DNA from: Eubacterium sp.
Lineage (GTDB): Bacteria; Bacillota; Clostridia; Lachnospirales; Lachnospiraceae
Length of the DNA: 64,000 bases
Assembly: GCA_017634555.1 (NCBI GenBank)
Contig: JAGBNF010000046.1
Location: 109,542-173,541, forward strand
Direction: 5' to 3'
The notes under the pieces were generated by a model. That model was not told the DNA's origin and did not search any database. It worked only from the letters and a program-made list of their open reading frames with translations. A program made the position numbers and the translations under genes. How positions within the stretch are numbered: the stretch's first letter is position 1; every line of letters starts with the position of its first letter. Below, piece after piece: positions 1-10,529 of this stretch.

Positions 1-1
1 G

Positions 2-205
2 GAAATGGCAGCGGAAGGAGCTGAAGGAATAACTGCGGAAGCTTCTGGCGAAGCTGCTTACGAAGATGGCGATGATGATGACGAGGATGAAGAGCTTCAG
101 AACGATAAAGCAGCAAAGAGCAGTACAGCGGTTCGAAGCGGCGGTACATCACAAAGAACCAAAAAGAAAAACAAAAATAAGAGAAATTCTAAAAAGAGAA
201 AATAA
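2..205 (+). CDS. C-terminal fragment of an unknown protein (5' end outside window)
   Basis: The reading frame is open from the first bases of the window to a TAA at 203-205, so this is the tail of a gene that starts upstream. The 67 visible residues are low complexity: an Ala/Glu-rich stretch, an acidic run (about residues 22-33, mostly Asp and Glu), then a strongly basic Lys/Arg/Asn tail at the very end. Such acidic-then-basic tails occur on RNA- or ribosome-associated proteins, but no domain is visible and I assign no function. A methionine at position 5 has no convincing ribosome-binding site visible, because the upstream sequence is missing. Confidence 0.6.
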   Translation, partial: EMAAEGAEGITAEASGEAAYEDGDDDDEDEELQNDKAAKSSTAVRSGGTSQRTKKKNKNKRNSKKRK

Positions 206-245
206 AAAATCAGGGTGTGAAGCATCGACTCCGCACCCTGTTTGA
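201..245 (-). terminator. Rho-independent terminator of the phosphoribosyltransferase gene (possibly bidirectional)
   Basis: Arms CAGGGTG (211-217) and CACCCTG (234-240) close a hairpin. On the minus strand it is followed by a T-rich tract (201-210 read in reverse). It lies between two convergent genes. On the plus strand the tail is only TTT, so termination is best supported for the minus strand. Confidence 0.7.
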
Positions 246-269
246 ATATCTGATATTACTATGCAGCTA

Positions 270-917
270 TTACTTATTATACTTCATTTCTGTGAATCCG
301 CCATCGGTAATAAGACCGTCAAGAGGAACGCCTGACTTGCAGTATGGGCAGTCATGTGAAGAATATGATGTATATCCTTCAATATCCTCTGCATGGAAGA
401 TAGCGTGAACATCATGATTTTCTACAGCATAAGCAGCTGAGAAGATTGATGAGATTCCGCTGATCTCACCACCGTAGTACTGAATACACTCAAGAGCCTT
501 TTCAACTGTTCGTCCGGTTGTTGCTGTTGCAAGAAGAAGCAGAACGTGCTTTCCGCTGATCATAGGAATCAGGTTATCTTTAAATGTGAGCTGTCCTACG
601 GAATTAGTCTCAGGTCTGATAACATATATTGTATTGTGCTGGTTCATACTCATTATTCCGGAAGCTGTGAGTTCTTCTGCGAGATATGCGCCGATAACTT
701 CGGTTCCGTCCATGCATACGATAGTATCAACAATGGATGTAGCCATATATTCCGAAGCCATTGACTTTGCAACTGCATAAGCTTCGTTTGCACGTGCCTT
801 TATGGTTGCAAGATCAATGTAGTAATTGATATGTGAAGATGTTGTTGCAAAATGTCCCTGAGATACCTTGAGTTTGATCTCATTGTTGTATGGTGAGTCA
901 ATTTTAAATGTTTGCAT
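270..917 (-). CDS. Orotate phosphoribosyltransferase-like protein (PRTase fold)
   Basis: A 215-residue protein of the type I phosphoribosyltransferase fold. The PRPP-binding loop is recognisable at residues 125-137 as a run of hydrophobic residues followed by TATTGRT. The acidic pair that normally precedes the TTG is replaced by Ala-Thr, so the active site is atypical. A CPYC pair lies at 190-193 near the C-terminus. The start at 917 is preceded on the minus strand by a GGGGG-type ribosome-binding site. Proteins like this are often annotated as orotate PRTase in Lachnospiraceae, but the changed PRPP motif makes true PyrE activity doubtful. No pyrimidine biosynthesis genes are adjacent. It is convergent with the preceding gene and divergent from addB. 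Confidence 0.65.
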   Translation of the reverse strand: MQTFKIDSPYNNEIKLKVSQGHFATTSSHINYYIDLATIKARANEAYAVAKSMASEYMATSIVDTIVCMDGTEVIGAYLAEELTASGIMSMNQHNTIYVIRPETNSVGQLTFKDNLIPMISGKHVLLLLATATTGRTVEKALECIQYYGGEISGISSIFSAAYAVENHDVHAIFHAEDIEGYTSYSSHDCPYCKSGVPLDGLITDGGFTEMKYNK

Positions 918-1008
918 AGTTATGTCCCCCTTTATTGTAGATAGGTCAAAAAAACTGTTATTATTATATATATAAATTCGTTAAGTGTCAAAATATGCGG
1001 AGAAAAAA

Positions 1009-4000
1009 ATGTCATTTAAGAGTGAAATGTATATAGGCCCGTCAGGGGCCGGAAAATCAGCAGCGCTTTCCAAGGATATACTCACGGAAGCACATAAGAA
1101 TCCGGATAAGAATTATATACTTATCGTACCGGATCAGTCTGCCAGTGTATTTGAGAAGAAGCTGCTTTCCATGAATGATAAAATGTTCGGGATTCCCGGA
1201 CTTCTTAACGTGGATATCGTCGGTATGTCAAGAATGGCACATAACATATTTGCCGAGTTTGACGTTCCGGATACGGAAGTGCTGGAAGAATTTGAAAGAA
1301 ATATGATGGTCAGAGCCGCTGCATCACGAGTAGTGGGCAAGCTTCAGGTATACGGAAAGAGCATAGATAAGAAGGGCTTCATAAGTCAGGCGAAGACACT
1401 TATTTCAGAGTTTATTCAGTATGGTATTACCGGAGAAGATATAGAACTTCTTGAAGAAGAGCTGAAGCTTTCGGGACAGGATTCTCTTTGCGGCAAGCTT
1501 CACGATATAGGTCTAATCTATGAGGATATCAGAGAAAACTATTTTGCCGGCGGAAAGCATCCGGGCGAGGAGAAGATGAAGGTCATGGCAAGATGTCTTC
1601 TCAGTCAGGGAGAGAGCAGATCTGTGGACGGAGCAGTGCTGATCTTTGATGAGTTCCGAGGCTTTACACCGGACCAGTTCAGTGTCATCGAAGCGCTTAA
1701 GACCAGAGCTTCAAAAATGATATTCAGCATTACTATAGATACGGATATCGTTAAAAAGGGTATCGAGGTTAAGGAGCATGAGCTTTATTATCAGAGCTAC
1801 CTTACGATCGAGGCTCTGAAGGAAATCCTCGGTGAGACCCCGGTTATCAAATATTATGAGAGGGGAACGGACATTTCAAGATTCGCTAAGGGAAGCGGAC
1901 TTGAGCATCTGGAAAAGGGCCTCTTCAGATTTCCGGTTAAAGAATTCACCGAGAAACCAAATGACATTGAAATATACAGAATGGCAGATCCCGTATCCGA
2001 GCTCAGTGTTGTTGCGGAGGATATACTGCGCCGCGTGAGACGAGGAGCGAGATTCAGAGACTTTGCCATAGTTACGGGAGATATCAGTGCACTCTCCAAT
2101 TACAGCAGCGCCGTGTTCGAAGATTACGGAATCCCGGTATTTATGGATGAAACAGGAAGTATAGGCAAGAACCCTTATACAGAAGGGCTTATAAAGCTTA
2201 CCCAGATAATAGATAAGGATTTCAGCTATGAGACTATGTTCGGCTTCATCAAGCTGGGACTTATAGATGAGGAGCTGTCGGGCTGTACCGATGTTCTGGA
2301 AAATCATTGTATCAAGCACGGAATAAGAGGAAGAAGATGCTGGGAGAGAAGCTTCCGAATTCCGGAGGACAGGATTAAAAGCGAGATCGATGATGAAATA
2401 AGAGAAGATATCAGACGTGCCGAAGATTCAAGGGAAAGCATGATGAAGCTGCTCACTCCTATGACGGATCTTAATAAGAAAAGCAGCACTGTCTTTGAAA
2501 TGTGCGGCGCCCTGAGAAAGATGATGGATAAGGATCATCTGAATTACGAAAGACGTATAGCTGAGACTGCAAAGCTCTATGAGAGTATGGAGAGATATTC
2601 CGAGGCGAGAACTATGGAGCAGCTTTACGATAAGCTGTCGGATATTCTCGGAAGTATGGAAGAACTGCTGGGACATGAGACGGTTGATATGCATACCTTC
2701 TCAGAAATGCTTGCCACGGGAACAGAGGATCTGAAGCTGGGAGTCATCCCGCCGACACTTGACGCGGTAACGGTTGCCGATTCCGGCAGGAGCCGACTGG
2801 GAACAGTCAAGACTCTCTATTTTATAAATATGAATGACGGTATAATTCCATCTCCGAGAAAGGACGGAAAGATACTTACCGATAAAGATAAGGACTGCAT
2901 AGAAAGGATTCTCTCAGAAAAGGGTATCAGAAAGTGCCTGGCACCGAATGACAGGCTTGAGAGTTATATGGAACAGTTCTTTATATATCAGATGATGACA
3001 CGTCCCGCTGAGAGACTGGTCATGACCTTCGCAGATGCAACCAGGGACGGTGCACCTTCGGAGATGTCATACATTGTAGGACGAGTTATGAGAATGTTCC
3101 CGAAGATCGTTATCGAGAGAAAAGCTCCGGTAATGTTCAGGGGAACACTTAAGACGGACATTTTCGGATTTACGGATAATCTGAGAAGGACCGTAGATCA
3201 TCTTAAGGATAAAAATGATACATGGTATACGGAGGAGACAGGGGCTGTGTCAGACGGTGCGATTCATGATATAGCACTTTTCTCTGAGCTCAGCAAATAC
3301 AGCTTCAAGGATTATAAGGATGCACTCTTCTTCAGCAATGAGGCCGAAACGATACCTCAGGATATAATGGAAAATCTGAGGCTTGAGATATCTGTATCAA
3401 AGCTTGAAACCTATGCGGAATGTCCTTATGAGTATTTTATGAAATATATCCTCAGACTCGCAGAAAGAGAAGAAAGAAACTTCAATTACGGTGATGCGGG
3501 AAATATAGTTCATAAGACTCTTGAGCTTGCCTTATCAAGGATTAAGGAAGAGTACGGAAACAGATGGACAGAGCTGTCGGATGAGGAAATCCGCAGTATT
3601 TCGGATAAGGCTCTTGAGGATGCTGTAAAAAGCTGTGAGAAGGTTGTCGAAGAGGATGAGACCGAGCACGGAAGAAATACCGTGATAATCGATAAGCTCA
3701 GTGACCTTATGCACAGAACTATAGATACGATACGCTATCAGCTGAGTATGGGAAGTCTGCTTCCGGAGAATTTCGAGCAGAGGTTTACTGCTACATTTAA
3801 GGCAAAGAGACCTTCGGGTAAAGACGCTGTGATAAGTATAAATGGTGTAGTCGACAGAATAGACGGATTTGATAATGAAGACGCACATTTCTTCAGGATA
3901 GTTGATTATAAGACCAGCGATCAAAGCTTCAGGCCTGAACATATAGCTCAGGGTACGGATCTTCAGCTGACAGTTTATATGGATATAATCAGGGAGATAA

Positions 4001-4653
4001 TGAAGAGAGATTTTAAGGATGAAAAGGTTATTCCGGCAGGTCTCTACTATTATCATGTTTCCAATCCGGATATCAACAGACATAGGATCACGAAGGGAGC
4101 CCTGAATGATTCCGAGGGTGATGTGGCGAAGGCTGCGGTCATCGAACAGAGAAAGGAGCTTCGTCTCAGAGGAGCCATTAATGATGACGACAGTGAGACT
4201 CATGAATATCTGAAGCTTCAGGACCGTAACATGATAGATGAGAAGGGAAGCCTCGGCGGGTCAACAGTTGTACAGGCATCCGTTGCGGGAAGGTATCCCG
4301 ACAAGTCATATACTGCAAGAACGTCTGCGGTGGGTACCGAGCAGCTGGAGGATCTGGGAAGATTCGGAAGAAGCCGTATGGTGGAGATTACGGAGGATAT
4401 ACTTGCAGGAAAGATAGATAAGCATCCTATCAGATATTCATCCGCCAGATATAGGAAATGTTCTATATGCGATTATAAGACTGTATGCAGATTCGGTGTA
4501 TACAGCGGAAATGTAAATTATGTTCCTAAGCAGAATGAAACGGATATAGAGATGATCAAAGCTATGAAGGATAAGATCAGTAAAGAGGTAGAGTATGACA
4601 AAGTGGAACGACTCACAACAGATGGTTCTGGACAGCCTGGAGGAAAACAGTAA
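1009..4653 (+). CDS. addB: AddB, nuclease/helicase-like subunit of the AddAB recombination complex
   Basis: AddB (1214 residues) pairs with AddA to unwind and resect double-strand breaks for RecA loading. A Walker A motif GPSGAGKS is at residues 10-17. The C-terminal RecB-family nuclease domain shows the DYK catalytic signature near residue 966. The four cysteines of the AddB iron-sulphur staple are visible: C805 (in AECPYEY) and C1151, C1154, C1160 (CX2CX5C), matching the Bacillus arrangement. I chose ATG 1009 over a GTG at 985 because GGAG at 999-1002 sits six bases upstream of 1009. The 3' end overlaps addA by 59 bases, which implies translational coupling. Confidence 0.95.
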   Translation: MSFKSEMYIGPSGAGKSAALSKDILTEAHKNPDKNYILIVPDQSASVFEKKLLSMNDKMFGIPGLLNVDIVGMSRMAHNIFAEFDVPDTEVLEEFERNMMVRAAASRVVGKLQVYGKSIDKKGFISQAKTLISEFIQYGITGEDIELLEEELKLSGQDSLCGKLHDIGLIYEDIRENYFAGGKHPGEEKMKVMARCLLSQGESRSVDGAVLIFDEFRGFTPDQFSVIEALKTRASKMIFSITIDTDIVKKGIEVKEHELYYQSYLTIEALKEILGETPVIKYYERGTDISRFAKGSGLEHLEKGLFRFPVKEFTEKPNDIEIYRMADPVSELSVVAEDILRRVRRGARFRDFAIVTGDISALSNYSSAVFEDYGIPVFMDETGSIGKNPYTEGLIKLTQIIDKDFSYETMFGFIKLGLIDEELSGCTDVLENHCIKHGIRGRRCWERSFRIPEDRIKSEIDDEIREDIRRAEDSRESMMKLLTPMTDLNKKSSTVFEMCGALRKMMDKDHLNYERRIAETAKLYESMERYSEARTMEQLYDKLSDILGSMEELLGHETVDMHTFSEMLATGTEDLKLGVIPPTLDAVTVADSGRSRLGTVKTLYFINMNDGIIPSPRKDGKILTDKDKDCIERILSEKGIRKCLAPNDRLESYMEQFFIYQMMTRPAERLVMTFADATRDGAPSEMSYIVGRVMRMFPKIVIERKAPVMFRGTLKTDIFGFTDNLRRTVDHLKDKNDTWYTEETGAVSDGAIHDIALFSELSKYSFKDYKDALFFSNEAETIPQDIMENLRLEISVSKLETYAECPYEYFMKYILRLAEREERNFNYGDAGNIVHKTLELALSRIKEEYGNRWTELSDEEIRSISDKALEDAVKSCEKVVEEDETEHGRNTVIIDKLSDLMHRTIDTIRYQLSMGSLLPENFEQRFTATFKAKRPSGKDAVISINGVVDRIDGFDNEDAHFFRIVDYKTSDQSFRPEHIAQGTDLQLTVYMDIIREIMKRDFKDEKVIPAGLYYYHVSNPDINRHRITKGALNDSEGDVAKAAVIEQRKELRLRGAINDDDSETHEYLKLQDRNMIDEKGSLGGSTVVQASVAGRYPDKSYTARTSAVGTEQLEDLGRFGRSRMVEITEDILAGKIDKHPIRYSSARYRKCSICDYKTVCRFGVYSGNVNYVPKQNETDIEMIKAMKDKISKEVEYDKVERLTTDGSGQPGGKQ

Positions 4654-7600
4654 TGTTCTTGTAGCGGCAGCTGCAGGCTCAGGCAAGACAGCGGTTCTTG
4701 TTGAAAGAATAATAAGGAGTATCCGCGAAGAAAAATGTAATATAGATGAGCTTCTGGTCGTAACCTTCATGAAGGACGCTGCGGCGCAGATGAAGGCGAA
4801 GATCATCAAGGCTCTTGAGAAGCTCTGTGCCGACGGAGGAGATGCTCAGCTCATAAAGCAGCTTGCCATAGCGGACAGAGCGGATATCAATACCATCGAC
4901 AGCTTCTGCAACAGAGTTGTTAAGGAAAACTTCAGCGTGCTGGGGATAGATCCGGCCTTCGATCTTTATGACAGTGCCGAAGCCAAGATGATCCACGAGG
5001 ATGTTCTTCAGGACTGCTTCGAGAAATGGTACAATACGGATCCGGAGTTTTCAAAGCTCTCCAAGCTCTTTATAAAGAGGGGGATTGACGACTCGTTGCT
5101 TAGACAGATTATCCTGAAAATATTTTCGGTGTCTCAGAGCTATGCCAACGAAAAGGGATTTTATGAAAAACTCAGGAAAGAAGCTGCAATCGAAGCTGAA
5201 ACAGTCGGTGATGAGAAGTGGGTTAAGTCTGTGGTGGATGATGTATTCATCCGCGTGGACGGCATCAGGGAAGAGCTGAACAATATGAGGGATCATTATA
5301 AGGAGCTGCTAGAGTCCGAGGATAAGGAAGCAGCCGAAATGATGATTAAGATGATCAGTGCCGATATAGATTATATTGACTATGCAAAGGCCTTTGATAC
5401 ACCGGACAAAATTCTCGAATATGCCGATAATTCTCTGGAGAGATTTAATGGTAAGAAGAAATGTACCGCTGCCTTTGAAGGTGAAGTGGATTACTATGAC
5501 AATCTGAGAAAGGAAATCCGTACCGAGCTTAAGACTCTTCCGAGTATAGAGGAGCTTAAGGAGGAGATGGAGAGTAACAGAGAACTGACACTGCAGCTCC
5601 TGGATTATACCGAGAAATATGCGGCGGCACTTATTTCCGAAAAAACAAAGAACAGAAAATATGAGTTTGGAGATATAGCACATTTCGCATACAGGATTCT
5701 TCATGATGAGGAGACGGGAGAAATCTCGCCTGTAGCAGAGAGGCTCAGAGATAATTATAAGTATATCTATATAGATGAGTATCAGGACAGCAACGACCTT
5801 CAGGAGGAGATCCTCACATCCATAGCGAGACGGGATGAAAACGGTTATCCGTATAATATCTTTATGGTAGGCGATGTAAAGCAGAGTATCTACAGATTCA
5901 GGCTTGCGAAGCCGCGCCTTTTCATGGATAAGTTTGATAACTATAAGGACGGGAAGATACCGGGAAGGCTTATCAATCTGAATATGAATTACAGATCACG
6001 CCGTGAGATCCTCGAGGGGACAAACTTCATCTTCAGGAATCTTATGAGACGTGAATTCGGACGCATAGATTATGATATTGATGCGGAGCTTAAGACTCCG
6101 GCAGAAGAGGATTATCTGAAGAATTATCCTCCGGCGGAGGAAGGACTGAATGTAGGCGGACTGCCTGAGATCATCCTGGTATCGGATGCGGCGGATGGCG
6201 ATGAGGATGCTTTGGGAGCAGGAGAAAACGCGGCTGCTCAGTATGATAGCGACGCATCGGATGGGGATAATACCGAGGTTGAAGAGGATGATAACCTTAC
6301 GGGTGCCGAGGACTTCATTTCCAAGGAAGAGCTTGAGGCCGTTGTGATCGCCGATAAGATCAATGAGATCGTTCACGGTGATGAGAAGAAGGGAATAAGC
6401 CCGCTTTATATAGTTAATGAAAAGTTCGACAGTGAGAGACCGGAAGGACCGGACAATCAGAGATACAGACGTGCAGGGTACGGAGATATAACGATCCTTA
6501 TGGGTATCGTATCCGGTGCGGAAAATATGATAGACATCTTTGAGAAGAAGGGTATATCGGCAAGGCTCGATTACAGTAAGGGATACTTCGATGCGGCAGA
6601 GATCGTTACTATGATATCGATTCTGAATGTGATCGATAACTCCAGAATGGATATACCTTATGCATCGGTTCTGCTCTCATCCATAGGAGGACTTACAGAG
6701 CCTGAGCTTGCGCTTATTGTTACACGCAGGCCGAAGAGACGCAGATATATGTATGATATGTGCGTTGATTTTGAAAATGCATATATTGATTCTGAGGAGA
6801 AGAATCTTGCAGAGGTTGCCGCAAAGCTGAGACGTATCAACGGTTATCTGAATTCCTGGAAGGAGATCAAGTCCTTTGTTACGATCGCTGAGCTAATAGA
6901 CAGGATACTTGCGGATACGAATTATCTGCTTTTTGTATCCTCGATGCCTCAGGGAAATATCAGACTTTCGAATTTAAGAATGCTCAGATATAAGGCTGAA
7001 TGCTTTGAAAAGTCGGGCTTTACAAGTCTTTTCGATTTCCTCAGATATATTGATAAATGTAAGATCCATGATGAAGGCTTCGGAGATTCGGGAGCATCGG
7101 GAGATATAGGAAATTCGGTTCAGATAACCTCTATCCATAAGAGTAAGGGACTTGAGTACCCTGTAGTTATCCTTGCCAGAGCAGGTAAGAGATTTAATGA
7201 TCAGGATTATAAGAGCCCGGTGATAGTAGATCCCGAGCAGGGAGCGGCGCATGATGTATATGAGGTTAAGGAAAGCGGAATATGCATCAAGAAGGCCGGT
7301 ATAAAGAGAAAGTGTCTTATAAGTGCAATGATGAAGGAAGACATTGCGGAACGTATGAGACTTCTGTATGTTGCAATGACAAGAGCCAAGGAAAAGCTTA
7401 TAATAACCGGAGTTACGAGTAAGGATAATGAAGGACTCGGATACAGCCTTGGTGAACTGGGGAAGATGAGAAACTTTGTCGATATGATACTTCCGGCTGT
7501 AAATCTGGAGGGCTTTGATAAGCATTTCAAATTTACGACAGTAAGTAAAGCGGAGGAGCTTAAGGCATCCTTCGGTGATGATTCATCAAAGCAGCTTCGT

Positions 7601-8515
7601 GATAAGAATGAAGTATATGAGATACTTGAGAAGGAAATCGATAAAGAGAAGGAAGCGATAAGGAAAAACGGCGAAACTGCTGTAAATCCTTATGAGGTTG
7701 ATTATCCTTATACCGCGGCGATCAGAACGGTGTCCAAGACTGCAGTTACAAAACTCGAGAAGAACTATATCGAGAAGAAGTCGGCAGAACAGGAAAGTAA
7801 GGAAAGTCCTGAAAGCCAGCTTATGATCGTGACCGATGACGGACAGATAGTTGAATCTGATTACAGGGACAACGATGTTTCACAGGAGGACTATGCGGCA
7901 GGACAGGCTAAAGCGGCAATGCGAAGAGGTACTGTAGTACATAAGGTGCTGGAGCTGCTGGATTATTCCAAAGTTGATTCCATCTCTGATATGGATGCCG
8001 AGATCGACAGGATCATGGCACGTAATTTCTTTACCGATGAGGATAGAGCCAATCTCAACAGAAGACTGCTTCATAACTTTTACAGTGATGATGAGTCGTC
8101 GCTGTTCCGCAGAATGAAGAAGGCTTCGGCAGAGGGCTGTCTCTATAGAGAAAAATCCTTCTTCATGGGAATGAAGCCTGATAAGATTCCGGGCTTTGAT
8201 CTTAAGAAGGAAAGCTTCGGTGATGATATAGTTACGGTTCAGGGAACCATGGATGCGTTTTTCTATGAGAAGAATCCTGACGGAAGCCTTGGTATTACGC
8301 TTGTAGACTATAAGACAGACAGAGTGAGAAGCGGAAGTGAACTGATAGAAAGATACAGTGTTCAGCTTTATCTTTACAGTGTTTCACTTTCTATGATTAC
8401 AGATGCGAAAATAAATGGTATAATATTTTATTGCCTCGCTCTCGGCGAGGAAGTTGATTGCAGAGAAGCGGTTGAAAAGATCAGCCGTGAGATAGACAGT
8501 GAGGTAGAAAAATGA
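4595..8515 (+). CDS. addA: AddA, UvrD-family helicase and nuclease subunit of AddAB
   Basis: A 1306-residue SF1A helicase-nuclease. Visible motifs in order: Walker A AAAGSGKT (25-32), motif II DEYQD (about 394-398), motif [14 protein letters not shown], motif [10 protein letters not shown] (about 847), motif [14 protein letters not shown] (about 925), and a C-terminal RecB-type nuclease with DYK near 1238-1240. It is somewhat longer than usual. Part of the excess is a very acidic low-complexity insertion around residues 530-575 (codons near 6181-6320) and part is a charged linker before the nuclease domain. It starts inside the end of addB, and its stop overlaps the queF start in an ATGA, so addB-addA-queF should be one transcript. 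Confidence 0.95.
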   Translation: MTKWNDSQQMVLDSLEENSNVLVAAAAGSGKTAVLVERIIRSIREEKCNIDELLVVTFMKDAAAQMKAKIIKALEKLCADGGDAQLIKQLAIADRADINTIDSFCNRVVKENFSVLGIDPAFDLYDSAEAKMIHEDVLQDCFEKWYNTDPEFSKLSKLFIKRGIDDSLLRQIILKIFSVSQSYANEKGFYEKLRKEAAIEAETVGDEKWVKSVVDDVFIRVDGIREELNNMRDHYKELLESEDKEAAEMMIKMISADIDYIDYAKAFDTPDKILEYADNSLERFNGKKKCTAAFEGEVDYYDNLRKEIRTELKTLPSIEELKEEMESNRELTLQLLDYTEKYAAALISEKTKNRKYEFGDIAHFAYRILHDEETGEISPVAERLRDNYKYIYIDEYQDSNDLQEEILTSIARRDENGYPYNIFMVGDVKQSIYRFRLAKPRLFMDKFDNYKDGKIPGRLINLNMNYRSRREILEGTNFIFRNLMRREFGRIDYDIDAELKTPAEEDYLKNYPPAEEGLNVGGLPEIILVSDAADGDEDALGAGENAAAQYDSDASDGDNTEVEEDDNLTGAEDFISKEELEAVVIADKINEIVHGDEKKGISPLYIVNEKFDSERPEGPDNQRYRRAGYGDITILMGIVSGAENMIDIFEKKGISARLDYSKGYFDAAEIVTMISILNVIDNSRMDIPYASVLLSSIGGLTEPELALIVTRRPKRRRYMYDMCVDFENAYIDSEEKNLAEVAAKLRRINGYLNSWKEIKSFVTIAELIDRILADTNYLLFVSSMPQGNIRLSNLRMLRYKAECFEKSGFTSLFDFLRYIDKCKIHDEGFGDSGASGDIGNSVQITSIHKSKGLEYPVVILARAGKRFNDQDYKSPVIVDPEQGAAHDVYEVKESGICIKKAGIKRKCLISAMMKEDIAERMRLLYVAMTRAKEKLIITGVTSKDNEGLGYSLGELGKMRNFVDMILPAVNLEGFDKHFKFTTVSKAEELKASFGDDSSKQLRDKNEVYEILEKEIDKEKEAIRKNGETAVNPYEVDYPYTAAIRTVSKTAVTKLEKNYIEKKSAEQESKESPESQLMIVTDDGQIVESDYRDNDVSQEDYAAGQAKAAMRRGTVVHKVLELLDYSKVDSISDMDAEIDRIMARNFFTDEDRANLNRRLLHNFYSDDESSLFRRMKKASAEGCLYREKSFFMGMKPDKIPGFDLKKESFGDDIVTVQGTMDAFFYEKNPDGSLGITLVDYKTDRVRSGSELIERYSVQLYLYSVSLSMITDAKINGIIFYCLALGEEVDCREAVEKISREIDSEVEK

Positions 8516-9006
8516 GAACAACACCTGAAGATAAAGAAGGAATCACTCTCCTCGGAAACAGCAAAACGGTAATACCTGAAGGCTACTGTCCTGAGGTACT
8601 TGAAACATTTATCAATAAGCATCCGGAGAATGATTATTTTGTAAAGTTTAACTGTCCGGAATTTACCAGTCTCTGTCCTATCACGGGACAGCCTGATTTT
8701 GCGACAATATACATTTCCTATGTTCCTTCGGAAAGAATGGTTGAGAGTAAATCTCTCAATCTCTATCTTTTCAGCTACAGGAATAACGGAGATTTCCATG
8801 AGGACTGTGTAAATAAGATAATGAAGGATCTGATAAAGCTTATGGATCCGAAATATATCGAGGTATGGGGAAAGTTCACTCCGCGAGGAGGAATATCCAT
8901 TGACCCTTACTGTAATTACGGAAAGTCGGGTACAAAGTGGGAAGAGGTTGCATGGAAGAGACTGACCGAGCACGATATGTATCCCGAAAAAGTAGATAAT
9001 CGGTAA
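8512..9006 (+). CDS. queF: QueF, NADPH-dependent 7-cyano-7-deazaguanine reductase
   Basis: This enzyme reduces preQ0 to preQ1 in queuosine biosynthesis. The 164-residue length fits the short, Bacillus-type QueF (unimodular T-fold). The catalytic cysteine is in SLCPITG at residue 55, and the family signature [14 protein letters not shown] starts at residue 78, followed by the FHEDC substrate-contact region. The ATG overlaps the addA stop by four bases, so it is translationally coupled to a DNA-repair operon, an unusual partner. queH, which acts at the last step of the same pathway, lies about 6 kb downstream; the other queuosine genes are not in the window. Confidence 0.93.
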   Translation: MRTTPEDKEGITLLGNSKTVIPEGYCPEVLETFINKHPENDYFVKFNCPEFTSLCPITGQPDFATIYISYVPSERMVESKSLNLYLFSYRNNGDFHEDCVNKIMKDLIKLMDPKYIEVWGKFTPRGGISIDPYCNYGKSGTKWEEVAWKRLTEHDMYPEKVDNR

Positions 9007-9070
9007 GTGTTTAAGTGACTCAGTCACAGAATGAGAATTTATTACCGATGAAGAGGAGTTAAGTTTAGCA

Positions 9071-10375
9071 ATGACAAAGCAGGAAGCTGAAAATTATATT
9101 AGTGATATTCCGAGATTTGCGGATAAGACAGGGCCGGAAAATACCGAGAGGCTGATGAAGATACTCGGAAATCCGGAGAAGCAGGCCAAGACCGTACATG
9201 TTGCCGGAACAAACGGCAAGGGGTCGGTATCCAGAATGATGAGCCTTTTACTTACAGAGGCAGGCTTTAAGACAGGACTTTTTATATCACCGCACCTTGT
9301 CCGTATTAATGAGAGAATATCGGTTCAGGGCGAAGATATCAGTGACGATGATTTCGGCCGTATCTTTGATATAGTTAAGGAAGCATCGGATACTCTTGTA
9401 AAGGAGGGAGGAAGCCATCCTGCATATTTCGAATTCCTGTTCGCTATGGGTGCGGTATATTTTGCAGAACAAAAATGTGATTATGTCGTATATGAGACAG
9501 GGCTCGGTGGAAGACTTGATGCCACAAACTGCATCGAACCATGCATGACAGCCATCACCGAGATAGGCTTCGATCACATGCAGTATCTGGGCGACACCAT
9601 AGAGAAGATCGCAGGAGAAAAGGCAGGCATTATCAAGAAGGGAATTCCTCTCGTTTACCATACGGGAAGAGTTTCGGCAAATAAGGTACTCGAGCATACC
9701 GCAAGAGAGAAGGGCTGCCCCGCATTTAATGCGTGCTGGACAAATATAGATATTAAAGAAGAAAATAAGGGAAAGATTGATTTTTCACTTGATACCAGAT
9801 ATTATACATACGATAATCTGGTACTTGAGGCGGCACCGCGTTATCAGACAAGAAATGCAGCAACCGCTGTATATATGTTTGACAGACTTTTCCATGGATG
9901 GGATGTCTCGAAGAAAAATGAGATCATTCGTAAAGGGCTGGAACGTTTCAGAATGGCCGGAAGGTTCCAGTATCTGAAGGAAAATGTTATACTGGACGGA
10001 GCTCATAATGAGGATGCGGTGAACGAGCTGATAGATTCACTGAGATCCAGATATTCGAGCTTCAGAAGTCTTAAGAAGAAACTCCTTTTTGCTATCGCAT
10101 CCGATAAGGATTATGAAAAGGTTATAAATGAAATGGCATTCGGCATCAGACCTGAAAAGGTATATATCACCGAGCTTTCATCGGGAAGAAGGCTGAACAA
10201 GCAGATTGCCGAGGAGAGTTTTAAGAGTAAGCTTGGAGACAAGGTGACGGTCAGCTGCTATGATGTGGCTGCTGAGGCTTATAAGGCGGCCCTTGCCGAG
10301 CTTAAGGATGACGAGTTATTGATTGTTACGGGTTCCCTGTATCTTGCAGGAGAACTGCTTAGTCAGGAGAATTAA
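9071..10375 (+). CDS. folC: FolC, folylpolyglutamate/dihydrofolate synthase
   Basis: A Mur-ligase-family ATP-dependent ligase that adds glutamate to folates (and often to dihydropteroate). The P-loop GTNGKGS is at residues 46-52 in the FolC context VHVAGTNGKGSV, followed by the SPHLVRINERI omega-loop segment typical of FolC. The length of 434 residues is normal. An AAGAGGAG-type ribosome-binding site precedes the ATG. It lies 64 bases after queF on the same strand without a clear terminator between them, and two bases before the next small ORF. Confidence 0.94.
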   Translation: MTKQEAENYISDIPRFADKTGPENTERLMKILGNPEKQAKTVHVAGTNGKGSVSRMMSLLLTEAGFKTGLFISPHLVRINERISVQGEDISDDDFGRIFDIVKEASDTLVKEGGSHPAYFEFLFAMGAVYFAEQKCDYVVYETGLGGRLDATNCIEPCMTAITEIGFDHMQYLGDTIEKIAGEKAGIIKKGIPLVYHTGRVSANKVLEHTAREKGCPAFNACWTNIDIKEENKGKIDFSLDTRYYTYDNLVLEAAPRYQTRNAATAVYMFDRLFHGWDVSKKNEIIRKGLERFRMAGRFQYLKENVILDGAHNEDAVNELIDSLRSRYSSFRSLKKKLLFAIASDKDYEKVINEMAFGIRPEKVYITELSSGRRLNKQIAEESFKSKLGDKVTVSCYDVAAEAYKAALAELKDDELLIVTGSLYLAGELLSQEN

Positions 10376-10377
10376 TT

Positions 10378-10527
10378 ATGATAGATTTTGATGAAGAACT
10401 TAAGAGATTTTCGCCAAGCCTGGAGGTTAGTCAGGCAGAAGAAGATATATACAGTAATGACCTTAAGGATATTACGGATATAGTTCTTCAGATGACAGAG
10501 AACCTGAGAGGAACCGAAAGGACTTAA
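10378..10527 (+). CDS. Small hypothetical protein (49 residues)
   Basis: A short ORF with ATG at 10378 and TAA at 10525-10527, wedged between folC (ends 10375) and the next gene (starts 10530) with two-base gaps on each side. The tight packing and the AGGAGA sequence just upstream, inside the folC end, argue that it is translated. The product is acidic, predicted helical, begins MIDFDEELKRF and ends NLRGTERT. It has no membrane segment, cysteine or recognisable domain. I do not recognise the family and assign no function; co-transcription with folC and the downstream zinc-ribbon gene is likely. Confidence 0.6.
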   Translation: MIDFDEELKRFSPSLEVSQAEEDIYSNDLKDITDIVLQMTENLRGTERT

Positions 10528-10529
10528 TT

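Noticed and set aside
3535-4203. Long minus-strand ORF inside addB (222 codons)
   Set aside because: Antisense shadow of addB, with no ribosome-binding site and no recognisable domain; several others like it occur throughout (for example 28772-29491 and 5309-5704).
9015-9027. Short odd palindrome GTGACTCAGTCAC between queF and folC
   Set aside because: Too short for a terminator, no T-tail, and no promoter beside it.
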